This document shows positions 16,307 to 25,110 of a DNA stretch of 64,000 nt, in pieces (position 1 is the stretch's first letter; every line of letters begins with the position of its first letter). Source of the stretch: Betaproteobacteria bacterium. Its GTDB lineage: Bacteria > Pseudomonadota > Gammaproteobacteria > Burkholderiales > SG8-41. The DNA lies in the NCBI GenBank assembly GCA_028292435.1, contig JAQGMI010000020.1:1-64000 (forward strand). Reading direction: 5' to 3'. The position numbers and the translations under genes were made by a program. The notes beneath the pieces were generated by a model, which worked only from the letters and a program-made list of their open reading frames with translations, made no database searches and was not told where the DNA came from.

Positions 16307-16651
16307 ATGTTGTGTGCTCCGGGCAGAAAGTACGCAAATAGCATCGCTGAGACTAGGACGCTTCAAGGGTTCAAGAAACAGAACGCAGACCGCTAGCAAG
16401 CCGCGTTCCAGCCGCGTCCGCCGTGTGGGCACAACGGCGCGGCATGGGCCGGACGCACGCGTCGATTGTAATCCGTTGTCTCGACCGTTTCGAAATGCAC
16501 CGATAGAATGATCCGGAGTCCCGTTTCGGTGCGCCCACACGGGTGGACGTCGCGGGAACGCCGACGATATTGCGCTTCACTGCCGGATAGACATATACGA
16601 GTGCGCCGGCACGGCGCCATCCTTCATCGCACCACTGCAGAAAGTGAAAAC
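16307..16651. other. 345-bp divergent intergenic region
   Basis: This spacer separates the Bug gene (minus) and the EthD-like gene (plus). No gene, tRNA or convincing operator is seen. Short frames on both strands have no ribosome binding site or recognisable sequence. Divergent promoters presumably lie here. Confidence 0.5.
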
Positions 16652-16957
16652 ATGAGCGAATACATTTATGTGGTCCAAATGGACGTCAAGCCGGAGGTCG
16701 AAGCCGAATTCAACCGCGTGTATGACGAGCAGCACGTTCCGCTGATTTCCAAGGTCCCTGGTGTGCTCGACGTCAAACGCTATGTGCTGGAAAAGCCGGC
16801 CGACGGCATTCCCAAATACGCGGCGATCTACCGCGTGTCGTCTGCGGACGTGCCGCAGGGACCGGCGTGGGTTGCCGCCTCAGACACCGGCGACTGGAAG
16901 CCCAACGTCCGCCCGCATACGTTCAACCGCATGCACAGTCTTTACCGGCTCCTCTAA
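16652..16957 (+). CDS. Small dimeric alpha/beta-barrel-like (EthD-type) protein
   Basis: From the ATG at 16652 the protein has 101 residues. It resembles the ferredoxin-like EthD/stress-responsive group: YIYVVQMDVKPEVEAEFNRVYDEQHVPLISKVPGV gives the first beta-alpha unit with a W/E-H-like face (shown by DEQHVP), and a second beta-rich half follows. Such proteins often bind or transform aromatic or polyketide-like compounds as dimers. The larger frame that begins at 16508 lacks a plausible start. A related two-repeat protein lies at 22225-22908. Confidence 0.65.
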   Translation: MSEYIYVVQMDVKPEVEAEFNRVYDEQHVPLISKVPGVLDVKRYVLEKPADGIPKYAAIYRVSSADVPQGPAWVAASDTGDWKPNVRPHTFNRMHSLYRLL

Positions 16958-16969
16958 CCCGGCGTCACA

Positions 16970-17190
16970 TTTATCACGCCGCTTTGCGAGTTATCGAGCC
17001 CCAGGTTTTGCGCGCAGGATTGGCCGAGCCACGCTCGAGTTAAATTTCGGCAAGCCGCCCCAAGCGGCCGGGGTGCACGATTTGGCGCGCGCGTGATCGC
17101 GGGCAGCGAGACGAATTTGATGCGCGATGCGCAATATCACGCCGGCTTCGCGGCACGCAGCGGCCATCGCGCGCGCGTGCAAGCGAAGCT
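16970..17190 (-). pseudogene. Decayed partial copy of the Gfo/Idh/MocA gene
   Basis: About 220 bases closely match 13755-13976, in the same orientation, with small indels. A fragment reads MAAACREAGVILRIAHQIRL, exactly as in the intact gene, but frameshifts destroy the rest. Both ends stop inside the coding sequence, so this is an internal segment rather than a whole gene. It lies immediately downstream of the GST stop and is not expressed as a working enzyme. Confidence 0.8.
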
Positions 17191-17199
17191 CCTTGATTT

Positions 17200-17799
17200 T
17201 TACTCGGGACGCGTCAAGCGCATCGAGGGACGTGCGTCGATCCGTGAAAACCAAGTCGCGGTCGCCGGTGCTTTGCGTTGCCAATCGACTTCCTGCAGAC
17301 GGAAGCCGACATAGCCAAGCGCCACGGCGAGCGCGAGATCGCCAATGTCGGGCTGATCGGTCGCCCGCCGCAGTGCCGGCGTTTTTTCCAATTCGGCAAT
17401 CGTGCGCTGAACGGCATCGAGCCAGCGTTTGGCCAGCACCGGCTCGCTTTGGGCTGCAGCGAAGCGGCGTTCGATCGTCACCCCAAATGCCGCATCGATG
17501 AGGCCGCGCCCGAGTCCATATTTACTTAAGCTGCCGACATCGCCAGCGGCGGCGTGCAGCCGCCGTCCGCTACCGACATCGTCGAGATACGCGCAGATGC
17601 AGGCGCTGTCGACGATCGATTCGCCGCCGTCCGTCATCAAAGCGGGCACTTTTGCGACCGGATTGACCGCGAGCAATGCCGGCGTGGATGCCCACGGATC
17701 AGTCCAGTTGAGCTCGACGCGGTCGATCAATTGCTTTTCATGGATGACGACCATGACGAGTCGCGCATAAGGCGAAGCCTTGTTCAAAAATAATTTCAT
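17200..17799 (-). CDS. Glutathione S-transferase family protein
   Basis: This 199-residue protein has an N-terminal thioredoxin-like GST domain, with MKLFLNKASPYARLV, VNPVAKVPAL (cis-Pro) and the ESIVDSACICAYL turn. An all-helical C-terminal domain follows, with the N-capping/hydrophobic-staple segment PDIGDLALAVALGYV. The active residue in the SPYAR loop would be Ser, as in theta/beta-like bacterial GSTs. It probably conjugates or reduces small electrophiles with glutathione. The C-terminus abuts a duplicated fragment, so its last residues may differ from relatives. Confidence 0.88.
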   Translation of the reverse strand: MKLFLNKASPYARLVMVVIHEKQLIDRVELNWTDPWASTPALLAVNPVAKVPALMTDGGESIVDSACICAYLDDVGSGRRLHAAAGDVGSLSKYGLGRGLIDAAFGVTIERRFAAAQSEPVLAKRWLDAVQRTIAELEKTPALRRATDQPDIGDLALAVALGYVGFRLQEVDWQRKAPATATWFSRIDARPSMRLTRPE

Positions 17800-17826
17800 G
17801 CGTATACCTCGTGTTTAAAAGCCTCA

Positions 17827-19017
17827 CTATGCCGAGCAGTCAGCGGTGCGCGCCGCGGGCGCGCCGCCGCGCAACAACGCCGCCCCCGCGATCAATACCG
17901 CTGCTGCAAGCACCAGCGCGGCCGAAAACCCGCCGCCGAGGGCGAGCACCGCGCGCACGCTCAACGGCCCGATGAGCTGACCAATCGCGAATGCCGCCGT
18001 CAGCGCGCTCACCAGTCGCACCGCCTGCGAGCCTGCGATTGCCTTTGCTTCCTGCATGGCGCTCATGGTGATAATCATGAAGGTGCCGCCGACCATGAGG
18101 CCGGACAAAATGATCGCCGCGATGCCGCCGGCAAACGCCGGCAGCGCAACGCCGATCGCCATCACGGTCTGGCTTGCAATCCACGAGCGCCGGTTGCCCA
18201 TGCGCCGGCGCAGCGCTGACGCCGTGAGCGTGGATACGAGCGCGGCGGCACCAAACACCGGCCACGACCAGCCAAAGATCGCGGGCTCCTGAATCAGCGC
18301 TTTGGCCATCGCGGGCAGAAACGTAGCCGGCACGATGTAACCGAATCCGCTCGACGCAAAGCACACGATCATGCGCCATGCCGCGCCGTCCCAGCGCATT
18401 GCCTCGCGATCGGCAGCCGGCGCGGCTCGTGCCGTGTCATCGTGGCGCGCGCGCAGGACCGGCGCGATGGCGAGCGCGGCAATGAGTGAAGCGCCGCCAA
18501 ACAGCATCCAGGCGACCGCGGCGGTCGAGTGCATCGTCATCAGAACGAGGCTGACAACGCCGGCTGCCGCGATGCCCAAGCCGACGCCGGCGAAAATTCG
18601 CCCGTTCAGATCTTCCGCGCCGCGTTGCGCGAGCTGGCCGACGAACGCCGACGACACATAAATCATTACCCAGGCGCTCGCGACGCCGGCGGCCGCCCGC
18701 AGCGCGAGCCACGCGGCGAAATCCTCGGTCAGTCCCATGCCGAAAGTGGCGAGCGCGATGGCCAGCAAGCCACCGCCGATGGCCGCAGCCGGCCGCACAG
18801 GCCGCGCCAGTGCAATCAACGCGCCCGCGAGATACCCCGCGTAATTGGCGGTCGCGAGCCAGGTGCCCGCCGCAACCGTCAGCGCATGATCATCCTGCAT
18901 CATCGGCAGGAGCGGCGTAAACGCGAAGCGGCCCACCCCCATGGCAACCGCGAGCGCAACCATGCCGCACCAGGCAATCAGCGCCAACGATGTTTCATCC
19001 TGCCGCAATCCGCTCAT
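17827..19017 (-). CDS. MFS transporter, YbfB/YjiJ-type
   Basis: This 396-residue inner-membrane protein has about 12 hydrophobic segments. The N-terminal motif MGVGRFAFTPLLPMMQDD is typical of the YbfB/YjiJ group of the major facilitator superfamily. It probably exports or imports a small organic molecule by proton antiport or symport. It is divergent from a LysR-type regulator gene with a 74-base shared promoter region, the classic arrangement for a regulator controlling its divergent neighbour. The substrate is unknown. Confidence 0.9.
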   Translation of the reverse strand: MSGLRQDETSLALIAWCGMVALAVAMGVGRFAFTPLLPMMQDDHALTVAAGTWLATANYAGYLAGALIALARPVRPAAAIGGGLLAIALATFGMGLTEDFAAWLALRAAAGVASAWVMIYVSSAFVGQLAQRGAEDLNGRIFAGVGLGIAAAGVVSLVLMTMHSTAAVAWMLFGGASLIAALAIAPVLRARHDDTARAAPAADREAMRWDGAAWRMIVCFASSGFGYIVPATFLPAMAKALIQEPAIFGWSWPVFGAAALVSTLTASALRRRMGNRRSWIASQTVMAIGVALPAFAGGIAAIILSGLMVGGTFMIITMSAMQEAKAIAGSQAVRLVSALTAAFAIGQLIGPLSVRAVLALGGGFSAALVLAAAVLIAGAALLRGGAPAARTADCSA

Positions 19018-19091
19018 GACGCCATATTAGCGTTGACCGCCCATGCTGGAAAATGAATAATAATGATTAACTCGTTCTTGTTTAGAGAACT

Positions 19092-19973
19092 ATGGATTTC
19101 GCAGCATTACAGTTTTTCAAGGCCGTCGTCGACGAGGGCGGCATTAGTGCTGCGGCGCGCAAGCTGCACCGCGTGCAGTCGAACGTGACGACCCGCATCC
19201 AGCAGCTCGAGGCGTCGCTGGGCACCCAGTTGTTCATCCGCGACAAGCGGCGCCTCGTTCTGTCGCCGGCCGGCAAAATGTTTCTGGGCTACGCGGAGCA
19301 ATTGCTGCAGTTGTCGAGCCAGGCGCGCGGCGCGGTCCGCGGCGGCCTGCCGCAGGGCACGCTGCGCATCGGCACGCTCGAAAGCACGGCGGCAAGCCGG
19401 CTGCCGCCGCTGCTGTCGCGCTACCATCGGGATTATCCAGCGGTGCGCATCGAACTGTCGACCGGCACCAACGACGCACTGCTTCAGGCGGTGCTCGCGC
19501 GGCGGGCCGAAGCGGCGTTCGTCGTCGAAGCGGCCGGTGCCTCGCAGCTCGAATCGATGCCGACGTTCGACGAAGAACTCGTCGTCATCGCGGCCCGTTC
19601 GCACGCGAAAATCCGCAGCGCGCGCGACGTCCGCGGCGACACGGTGATCGCGTTTCCCACCGGCTGCGCGTACCGCCGGCGCTTGCAGCACTGGTTCGCC
19701 GCGAGCGACCTCATGCCCGAGCGCGTGCTCGAACTGAGTTCTTATCACGCGATCGTCGCCTGCGTCGCGTCCGGCACCGGTGTCGCTGTCATGCCGCAAT
19801 CCGTGTTGGCGACCGTGCGCGGCGGCGACGCGCTGGTTGCGACCCCGCTGCCGGCAAGCGCGCGCCGCGTGACAACCTGCCTCGTGTGGCGTAAAGGCGA
19901 ATCGTCGCCGGCGCTCGATGCATTGAAAGCAGCCATCAGCTCGAACCGTAAAGCAAAGAAGCCGCCGCGCTGA
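19092..19973 (+). CDS. LysR-family transcriptional regulator
   Basis: This 293-residue regulator has a winged helix-turn-helix at residues 1-60 (DFAALQFFKAVVDEGGISAA, ARKLHRVQSNVTTRIQQLEA) and a C-terminal periplasmic-binding-like effector domain. It presumably binds as a tetramer to the 74-base intergenic region it shares with the MFS gene and controls both. The AT-rich spacer (AATAATGATTAACTCG) could hold its T-N11-A site. The effector is unknown. Confidence 0.93.
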   Translation: MDFAALQFFKAVVDEGGISAAARKLHRVQSNVTTRIQQLEASLGTQLFIRDKRRLVLSPAGKMFLGYAEQLLQLSSQARGAVRGGLPQGTLRIGTLESTAASRLPPLLSRYHRDYPAVRIELSTGTNDALLQAVLARRAEAAFVVEAAGASQLESMPTFDEELVVIAARSHAKIRSARDVRGDTVIAFPTGCAYRRRLQHWFAASDLMPERVLELSSYHAIVACVASGTGVAVMPQSVLATVRGGDALVATPLPASARRVTTCLVWRKGESSPALDALKAAISSNRKAKKPPR

Positions 19974-20082
19974 CTATCCGGCGGTATTGGTCAGCGCGCG
20001 GTCGGCCGCCGACCGATATCCGCGTGCGCCGTTTTTATGCACAATAGAGTTCCCTCCGAACGACTTCGCGCGAAACGCCCTC

Positions 20083-20412
20083 ATGAACTGCACACACGTC
20101 AATACTATCCAGAACGTAACGCCGTCGGCCAATGGCTGTGAAGAATGTCTGAAGACGGGCGACGCCTGGGTGCATCTGCGCATCTGCCGCACCTGCGGCC
20201 ACGTCGGTTGCTGCGACAGCTCGAAGAACAAGCATGCGACCAAGCATTATCATTCGACGCAGCATCCGATCATGGAATCGTACTTTCCGCACGATCCGTG
20301 GGGCTGGTGTTACGTTGACGAAGTCATGCTCGACTTCACCGGCGGGCAGACGCAGCCGCTGCCAAAATCGTCGACTAAAGGTTTTCCTGCCGAGGGCAGG
20401 CATCAGCGATGA
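20083..20412 (+). CDS. UBP-type zinc finger protein
   Basis: From the ATG at 20083 the protein has 109 residues. Its core is a UBP/ZnF-type finger: CEECLKTGDAWVHLRICRTC, GHVGCCDSSKNKHATKHYH and HPIMESY carry the Cys/His ligands. In eukaryotes this fold binds ubiquitin tails; in bacteria it usually occurs next to thioredoxin-reductase-like genes with unknown function. The stop overlaps the next start (ATGA), so the two genes are coupled. The larger upstream frame is not needed. Confidence 0.85.
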   Translation: MNCTHVNTIQNVTPSANGCEECLKTGDAWVHLRICRTCGHVGCCDSSKNKHATKHYHSTQHPIMESYFPHDPWGWCYVDEVMLDFTGGQTQPLPKSSTKGFPAEGRHQR

Positions 20413-22181
20413 ATGCCGCGCAGGAAAAACCGCTCGTCATCGAAACGGGTCACGCCGAAAACGGTGAGATTGCGCACGTTCACGGTGCAGCCATCATCAC
20501 ACCGCTGCCGCATCACCTCGAGATGCGGCGCGAGCAGATGTTTCCGCAGCTCACGCCGGCGGAAATCGATCGCCTGCGCCGCTTCGGCAAGGTAAAGAAT
20601 TATCGGGCCGGCGCGGTGCTGTTCGAAGCCGGCCGCATCGGGCCGGGGATGTTCGTGGTCCTGCAGGGCTGCGTGTCGATCACCCGCAAGAACGCGCTGA
20701 GTGCGGATGCGCCGATTGTCGAGCATGGGCCGGGCCACTTCGTGGCGGAAGTCGGCCAGTTGTCGGGAAAACCGTCGCTCGTCGACGGGAGCGCGCTCGT
20801 CGATGTTGAAGCGCTCGTGATTGCGTCCGCGTCGTTGCGCGCGCTCGTGATCGCCGAAGCCGAACTCGGTGAACGCATCATGCGCGCGCTGATTTTGAGG
20901 CGCGTCGGCTTGATCGAAACCGGCGGCGGCGGTCCCGTACTGGTCGGGGCGCCCGACGGCGCGGACATGCTGCGCCTCCAGAGTTTTCTTGCGCGCAACG
21001 GCCATCCGCATACCGTGATGGATCCCGCGCACGAACATGCGGCGGATGAAGTCATGAAGCTGCACGCACCGCGGCCCGAGCAATTACCGCTGGTGGTGCT
21101 GCCGGACGGCACCGTCCTCAAATGCCCGACGGAGCAGGTGCTCGCGCGGCATCTCGGCATGTATCCGGAACTGCGCGCCGATCGTACTTACGATGTTGCC
21201 GTGGTCGGCGCAGGGCCGGCCGGACTCGCAACCGCCGTGTATGCGGCGTCGGAAGGCCTGTCGGTGATCGTGCTCGACACGCGCGTCATCGGCGGCCAGG
21301 CCGGCGCAAGTTCCCGCATTGAAAATTATCTCGGTTTCCCGACCGGGATTTCCGGTCAGGCGCTGGCCGGCCGCGCATTCGTGCAGGCGCAGAAGTTCGG
21401 CGCCGACGTTGCGGTGCCGCTCGCCGTAACGCAGCTCGACTGTTCGGCGTCGCCGCGCGTGCTCTCGGTTGATTGCGGCTCGCGCATTTCAGCCCGCACG
21501 GTCGTCATCGCGAGCGGCGCGCGCTACCGCCGCCCTGCGATCGATGCGCTCGCGCAGTATGAAGGGCGCGGCGTCTATTACTGGGCGTCGCCGATCGAAG
21601 CGCGCCTCTGTCGAGAAGAGGAAGTCGCGCTCGTCGGTGGTGGCAACTCCGCCGGACAGGCCATCGTATTTCTCGCGAGCCACGCGGCGCACGTGCATGT
21701 GCTCATCCGCGGCAACGATCTCGGCAAGAAAATGTCGCAGTATCTGGTTGAACGGATCGGTTCGCTGCCGAACGTCACCGTGCACAAGGAAAGTGAAATC
21801 TACGCGATCGAAGGCGGTGCCGACGGCGTCAGTGGGGTGCGCTGGCGTCATCGACATACCGGCGATGAAATGAACAAAGCAATTCGGCGTTTGTTTCTTT
21901 TTGTCGGCGCCGATCCCAATACGCAGTGGCTCGAGGGCTGCGGCGTCAGAGTCAATGACAAAGGCTTTGTATGTACGGGCAGCGATCTTCTGCCGTCCGA
22001 CGACGCACAGACGCCCGCCGCCAACAGGCATCCGCCGCTCGCGCTCGAAACGTCGATTTCGGGCGTGTTCGCGATCGGCGACGTGCGCGCGAGCTCGACC
22101 AAGCGCGTCGCTGCAGCCGTCGGTGAAGGCGCCGCGGTGGTCGCGCAGGTGCATGCGTGGCTTGCGGAAAATCGCGCGTAG
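20409..22181 (+). CDS. FAD-dependent thioredoxin-reductase-like oxidoreductase with N-terminal cNMP-binding domain
   Basis: This 590-residue protein has, in order, a CNB-type domain (about 35-160), a glutaredoxin-fold-like segment without cysteines (about 175-250), and a two-domain flavoprotein. The FAD loop is VVGAGPAGLATAVYAASEGL (about 265) and the NADPH loop is VALVGGGNSAGQA (about 410). The dithiol CxxC that thioredoxin reductases carry before the NADPH domain is replaced here (YYWASPIEARLC), so it cannot be a standard thioredoxin reductase. FAIGDVRA marks the C-terminal FAD contact. It may be a cyclic-nucleotide-gated electron-transfer protein. It is coupled to the UBP finger gene by an ATGA overlap. 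Confidence 0.85.
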   Translation: MNAAQEKPLVIETGHAENGEIAHVHGAAIITPLPHHLEMRREQMFPQLTPAEIDRLRRFGKVKNYRAGAVLFEAGRIGPGMFVVLQGCVSITRKNALSADAPIVEHGPGHFVAEVGQLSGKPSLVDGSALVDVEALVIASASLRALVIAEAELGERIMRALILRRVGLIETGGGGPVLVGAPDGADMLRLQSFLARNGHPHTVMDPAHEHAADEVMKLHAPRPEQLPLVVLPDGTVLKCPTEQVLARHLGMYPELRADRTYDVAVVGAGPAGLATAVYAASEGLSVIVLDTRVIGGQAGASSRIENYLGFPTGISGQALAGRAFVQAQKFGADVAVPLAVTQLDCSASPRVLSVDCGSRISARTVVIASGARYRRPAIDALAQYEGRGVYYWASPIEARLCREEEVALVGGGNSAGQAIVFLASHAAHVHVLIRGNDLGKKMSQYLVERIGSLPNVTVHKESEIYAIEGGADGVSGVRWRHRHTGDEMNKAIRRLFLFVGADPNTQWLEGCGVRVNDKGFVCTGSDLLPSDDAQTPAANRHPPLALETSISGVFAIGDVRASSTKRVAAAVGEGAAVVAQVHAWLAENRA

Positions 22182-22224
22182 CAGCGCATCGCGCAACCGG
22201 CTGAACAGGTACAGGGGGTAGCGT

Positions 22225-22908
22225 ATGGACCGCGGGCTATGGGCAATCTGGTACGACCTGCCCGACGAACACCGGGCCGGATATCTCGAGTGGTTTCACG
22301 AGACGCACATTCCAGAAAAACTCGCGCGACCCGGCTATCTGTGGGCCGCGCATTACGCGCTCGCTCATGACGGCGCCCACAGCGGTTATCTCGCATTCTT
22401 CGGCGGCGAGACCACGCACACGTTTCTCAAACCGAGCCCGCGCCAGTTGTTGGCGCGGCAAAGCGAGCACACCAAACGATTCATGGGCATGCGCCGCCAA
22501 TCGACCGCGTGCATTTTTAATGAAGAAGTTCGCGTCGAGGGCCCGGACGCCGGCCTGCGCGGGACCGCGATGACGACGGCGCCCGTGGTGCAATTCGGCA
22601 ATTACAACGCGGCAAGCGCCGAGGTCGAAGATGATCTCGGCGCCTGGTACGCACAGGAACGGCTGCCGCTGCTGGCGGCGCTACCCGGCTGCGTCGGTGC
22701 GCGCAAGCTGCTCGCGACCGTCGGCGACTTCAAACACGCGATCCTGCACGAATTTACGTCGCTCGAATTGCGTGAACGTCATTTCGCGTCGCACGAAGCC
22801 GACGCGCGCGACCCATCGACGTGGATGGGCCGCGTGCGCCCTCACCTCAAGCATGCGCCGCGTTCACCTGCGGTCGGACTGCGTATCTGGCCCGCCGCCA
22901 ACGCGTGA
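22225..22908 (+). CDS. Two-repeat dimeric alpha/beta-barrel-like (EthD-type) protein
   Basis: This 227-residue protein contains two similar ferredoxin-like halves. The first begins GLWAIWYDLPDEHRAGYLEW with FHETHIPEKLARPGYL; the second contains EDDLGAWYAQERLPLLAALPG. Each half shows the W/Y-x-x-E-H-(I/L)-P-type surface seen in EthD-like enzymes. It may act on an aromatic or fatty substrate. It lies 43 bases downstream of the oxidoreductase gene. Its last 62 bases overlap a small antisense gene. Confidence 0.7.
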   Translation: MDRGLWAIWYDLPDEHRAGYLEWFHETHIPEKLARPGYLWAAHYALAHDGAHSGYLAFFGGETTHTFLKPSPRQLLARQSEHTKRFMGMRRQSTACIFNEEVRVEGPDAGLRGTAMTTAPVVQFGNYNAASAEVEDDLGAWYAQERLPLLAALPGCVGARKLLATVGDFKHAILHEFTSLELRERHFASHEADARDPSTWMGRVRPHLKHAPRSPAVGLRIWPAANA

Positions 22909-23023
22909 ATGCCCGCGCGATCCAGAGCGCCGGCACCGCGACGAAAGCGCCGGGCGCCAGCATCACGAGCGCGTATACGCACCACTTTGCATAGTTAAAT
23001 CGGGTCGAACCGGTGGCGATCAT
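22847..23023 (-). CDS. Small single-span membrane protein, unknown
   Basis: A strong GGAGATATCC-ATG start at 23023 gives 58 residues. There is one hydrophobic segment (WCVYALVMLAPGAFVAVPAL), then an Arg-rich tail (RAFTRWRRARY), compatible with a positive-inside membrane anchor. It overlaps the 3' end of the convergent EthD-like gene by 62 bases. No family is recognised. The ribosome binding site supports translation; function is unknown. Confidence 0.5.
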   Translation of the reverse strand: MIATGSTRFNYAKWCVYALVMLAPGAFVAVPALWIARAFTRWRRARYAVRPQVNAAHA

Positions 23024-23096
23024 GGATATCTCCGCTGGATAACTGATACCCGTTAGTCGATTGGGAGTGGCGCCAATCGACATCGCCACCAAAAAA

Positions 23097-23861
23097 TTAT
23101 CCATCCACCTTGATGAGGTTCAGGCGCCCGCCGCCGGGCAGTGGCGTGGCGACGCCCGACTCGAGCCGGTCAAGCTCGCGTACCGCGGGGCACAGTTTCT
23201 GAATCTCGGGCTCCAGCGTGTCGAGTCTTTTGCGGATGCGTTGCTCGAGCGAGGCGTGCAGCGCGGTTGCCTGGTCTTTTAAGGCAACGACACCGCCCAG
23301 GTCGCCTTTCATCGTGAGATCGAGCGCTTTTTGCGCAAGATCACCGGTGATGAGCGGCACGACGTCGGCCAGCACGCCGGCCATATAACTGTTGATCGCT
23401 TCCGGACGCCATTCCTTGCTCGTCGTGCTGTTGGCGATCCGCGTCTTGAGTTCTTTTGCACGCGCATCGACGCGCGCCTTGAGTTCAGGCCGCGCAGCGG
23501 AATTCGGCGACGATTGCGTCGCTTCTTCATGGATGGCCGCCGCCATCAGGTCGACCGCGCGCTGGCCGAGCGCTTTGATTCGCGGCACGAGCTCGCGCGC
23601 ACGCGCTTCGAACGCCGCGATGCGCTTGCGCTCGTCAGCGCTAAGCGCAACCGCGTTGCCGCCGGCGTTCAGCGCGCCGCGCTGCATATCCAGGCGCTGC
23701 GGCGGCGCTGATTTGCGATCGAACTGTAAAGCTGCCTCGCTGACCGTGATGTCGTAGTCGCTACTCACATGGCATGACTGGCCGAATCCGACGGCCGGTG
23801 CAATGAAGCACGACAGAGCGGCGGCGAGCAGGCCCCGGCAAACAATCGTCAAGCAATTCAT
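23097..23861 (-). CDS. Secreted alpha-helical protein of unknown function
   Basis: This 254-residue protein has a signal peptide (LTIVCRGLLAAALSCFIAPA, cleaved near VGFGQS). A largely helical, Lys/Arg/Ala-rich body follows, with DERKRIAAFEARARELVPRI and repeated heptad-like segments at about 80-230, suggesting a coiled coil. A single Cys pair (SCHVSS near the mature N-terminus and LCPAV near 220) could form a disulfide. No recognised family. It is divergent from the outer-membrane-like gene. Confidence 0.65.
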   Translation of the reverse strand: MNCLTIVCRGLLAAALSCFIAPAVGFGQSCHVSSDYDITVSEAALQFDRKSAPPQRLDMQRGALNAGGNAVALSADERKRIAAFEARARELVPRIKALGQRAVDLMAAAIHEEATQSSPNSAARPELKARVDARAKELKTRIANSTTSKEWRPEAINSYMAGVLADVVPLITGDLAQKALDLTMKGDLGGVVALKDQATALHASLEQRIRKRLDTLEPEIQKLCPAVRELDRLESGVATPLPGGGRLNLIKVDG

Positions 23862-24079
23862 ATCAATCAGTATGCTCGATAAGGCGCATGAGGTTACGAC
23901 AACCGCCAGGCGGGAAGTTCGCCGTCGCAGAAACCGCTAAACGCGCCTCGTTTATCGGCTAATGGCGTTGGCATAGCGATTCTCCTACAGCCAAATTGGC
24001 CGGCGTCCGATAGTTTTTTTGGCTGCTCGTCGCAGAATAGCCGACTCGGCCACGCGCCTCCGGGCAAAGGCAGCATGCA

Positions 24080-25060
24080 ATGACAAAAATAAATCACCGC
24101 GATCGCTGGCTGCTTCAGTTCGCTGTCTTGCTGTCCGCAGTTGCCGCGCTGCCCGCCGGCGCTCAACAACTGTCGATCCTGTCGGGCGTTACCAAAGAAA
24201 GAGTGTCGCATGACGACAGCTTCGCTTACGTCGCCGACTATTCCGAGCCGCTCACGAAGCTGTTCTCGTACAGCCTGGTGTACGTGAACGAGGGACATCT
24301 GTTCGATCATCATCGCGACGGCATGGGTGCTCAACTCTGGGCGGGCTTCAATATAACGCCGCGCTGGTCGGTGAAAGCAGGTACCGGCCCTTATCTGTAT
24401 TTCGATACCGCTGCCCGGCCGGGCGTCGTGTTTGCGGACAACCACGGTATCGGCCTCATTTCGAGTGTAGCGACGAACTATCAGTTCACCAAACACTGGG
24501 CTGTCGAGCTCCGCGCGAATCGAATTCTCACCAACAAGAGCATCGACACCACGTCGATTGTCGCGGGCGTCGGTTACACATTCGATGCGGCCGTCCTGCC
24601 CGGTTCGGCGGAGGGCGCCGCGGCATGGCAGTCGGATCGCCTGAAGCCGAACGAGGTCACCGTGTACGTGGGCCACACCTATGTAAACAATTTCGAATCG
24701 GAAACGTCCACGGCTTATGAACTCGAATACCGGCGCAACTTGTCGCGTCATATCGACTGGACGGTGGCTGCGCTGCGCGAAGGCGCGCCCGGCCCGATCA
24801 ACCGCAGCGGCGCGCTGACCGAAATCTGGGCAACCCGTGCTTTGCTGAACGATCGCGTTTCGATCGGCGTCGGTGTCGGACCTTATCTCGCGTACGACAG
24901 CAAGGACAACGACCGAACGCGCCTGACCGGCGTATTGTCGCTTACCGCCAGCATGAAGATTCCGGGCAATCTGATTGCGCGCGCGACCTGGCATCGGGTG
25001 ACGACTCGCAATGACCGCGACACCGACGTGTTTCTGATCGGCGCCGGCTATCGCTGGTAG
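24080..25060 (+). CDS. Predicted outer-membrane beta-barrel protein
   Basis: This 326-residue protein has a signal peptide (LLQFAVLLSAVAALPAGAQQ). Alternating hydrophobic/polar strands with aromatic girdles follow (FSYSLVYVNEG, WSVKAGTGPYLYFD, HWAVELRANRIL, IVAGVGYTFD) and the protein ends YRW, a typical barrel C-terminus recognised by BamA. Two halves are similar, each about 140 residues, with GHTYVNN and GVTKERVS openings. It may be an acyloxyacyl hydrolase-like or porin-like barrel. No catalytic triad could be assigned with confidence. Confidence 0.65.
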   Translation: MTKINHRDRWLLQFAVLLSAVAALPAGAQQLSILSGVTKERVSHDDSFAYVADYSEPLTKLFSYSLVYVNEGHLFDHHRDGMGAQLWAGFNITPRWSVKAGTGPYLYFDTAARPGVVFADNHGIGLISSVATNYQFTKHWAVELRANRILTNKSIDTTSIVAGVGYTFDAAVLPGSAEGAAAWQSDRLKPNEVTVYVGHTYVNNFESETSTAYELEYRRNLSRHIDWTVAALREGAPGPINRSGALTEIWATRALLNDRVSIGVGVGPYLAYDSKDNDRTRLTGVLSLTASMKIPGNLIARATWHRVTTRNDRDTDVFLIGAGYRW

Positions 25061-25110
25061 CGCGCGCTGCAGGCAAAGGCTCCCGCTCGTTTAAACTAGC
25101 GCCCCACGGA

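Noticed and set aside
16991-17284. A working second Gfo/Idh enzyme fragment
   Set aside because: Frameshifted and lacking both the nucleotide-binding loop and the catalytic motif.
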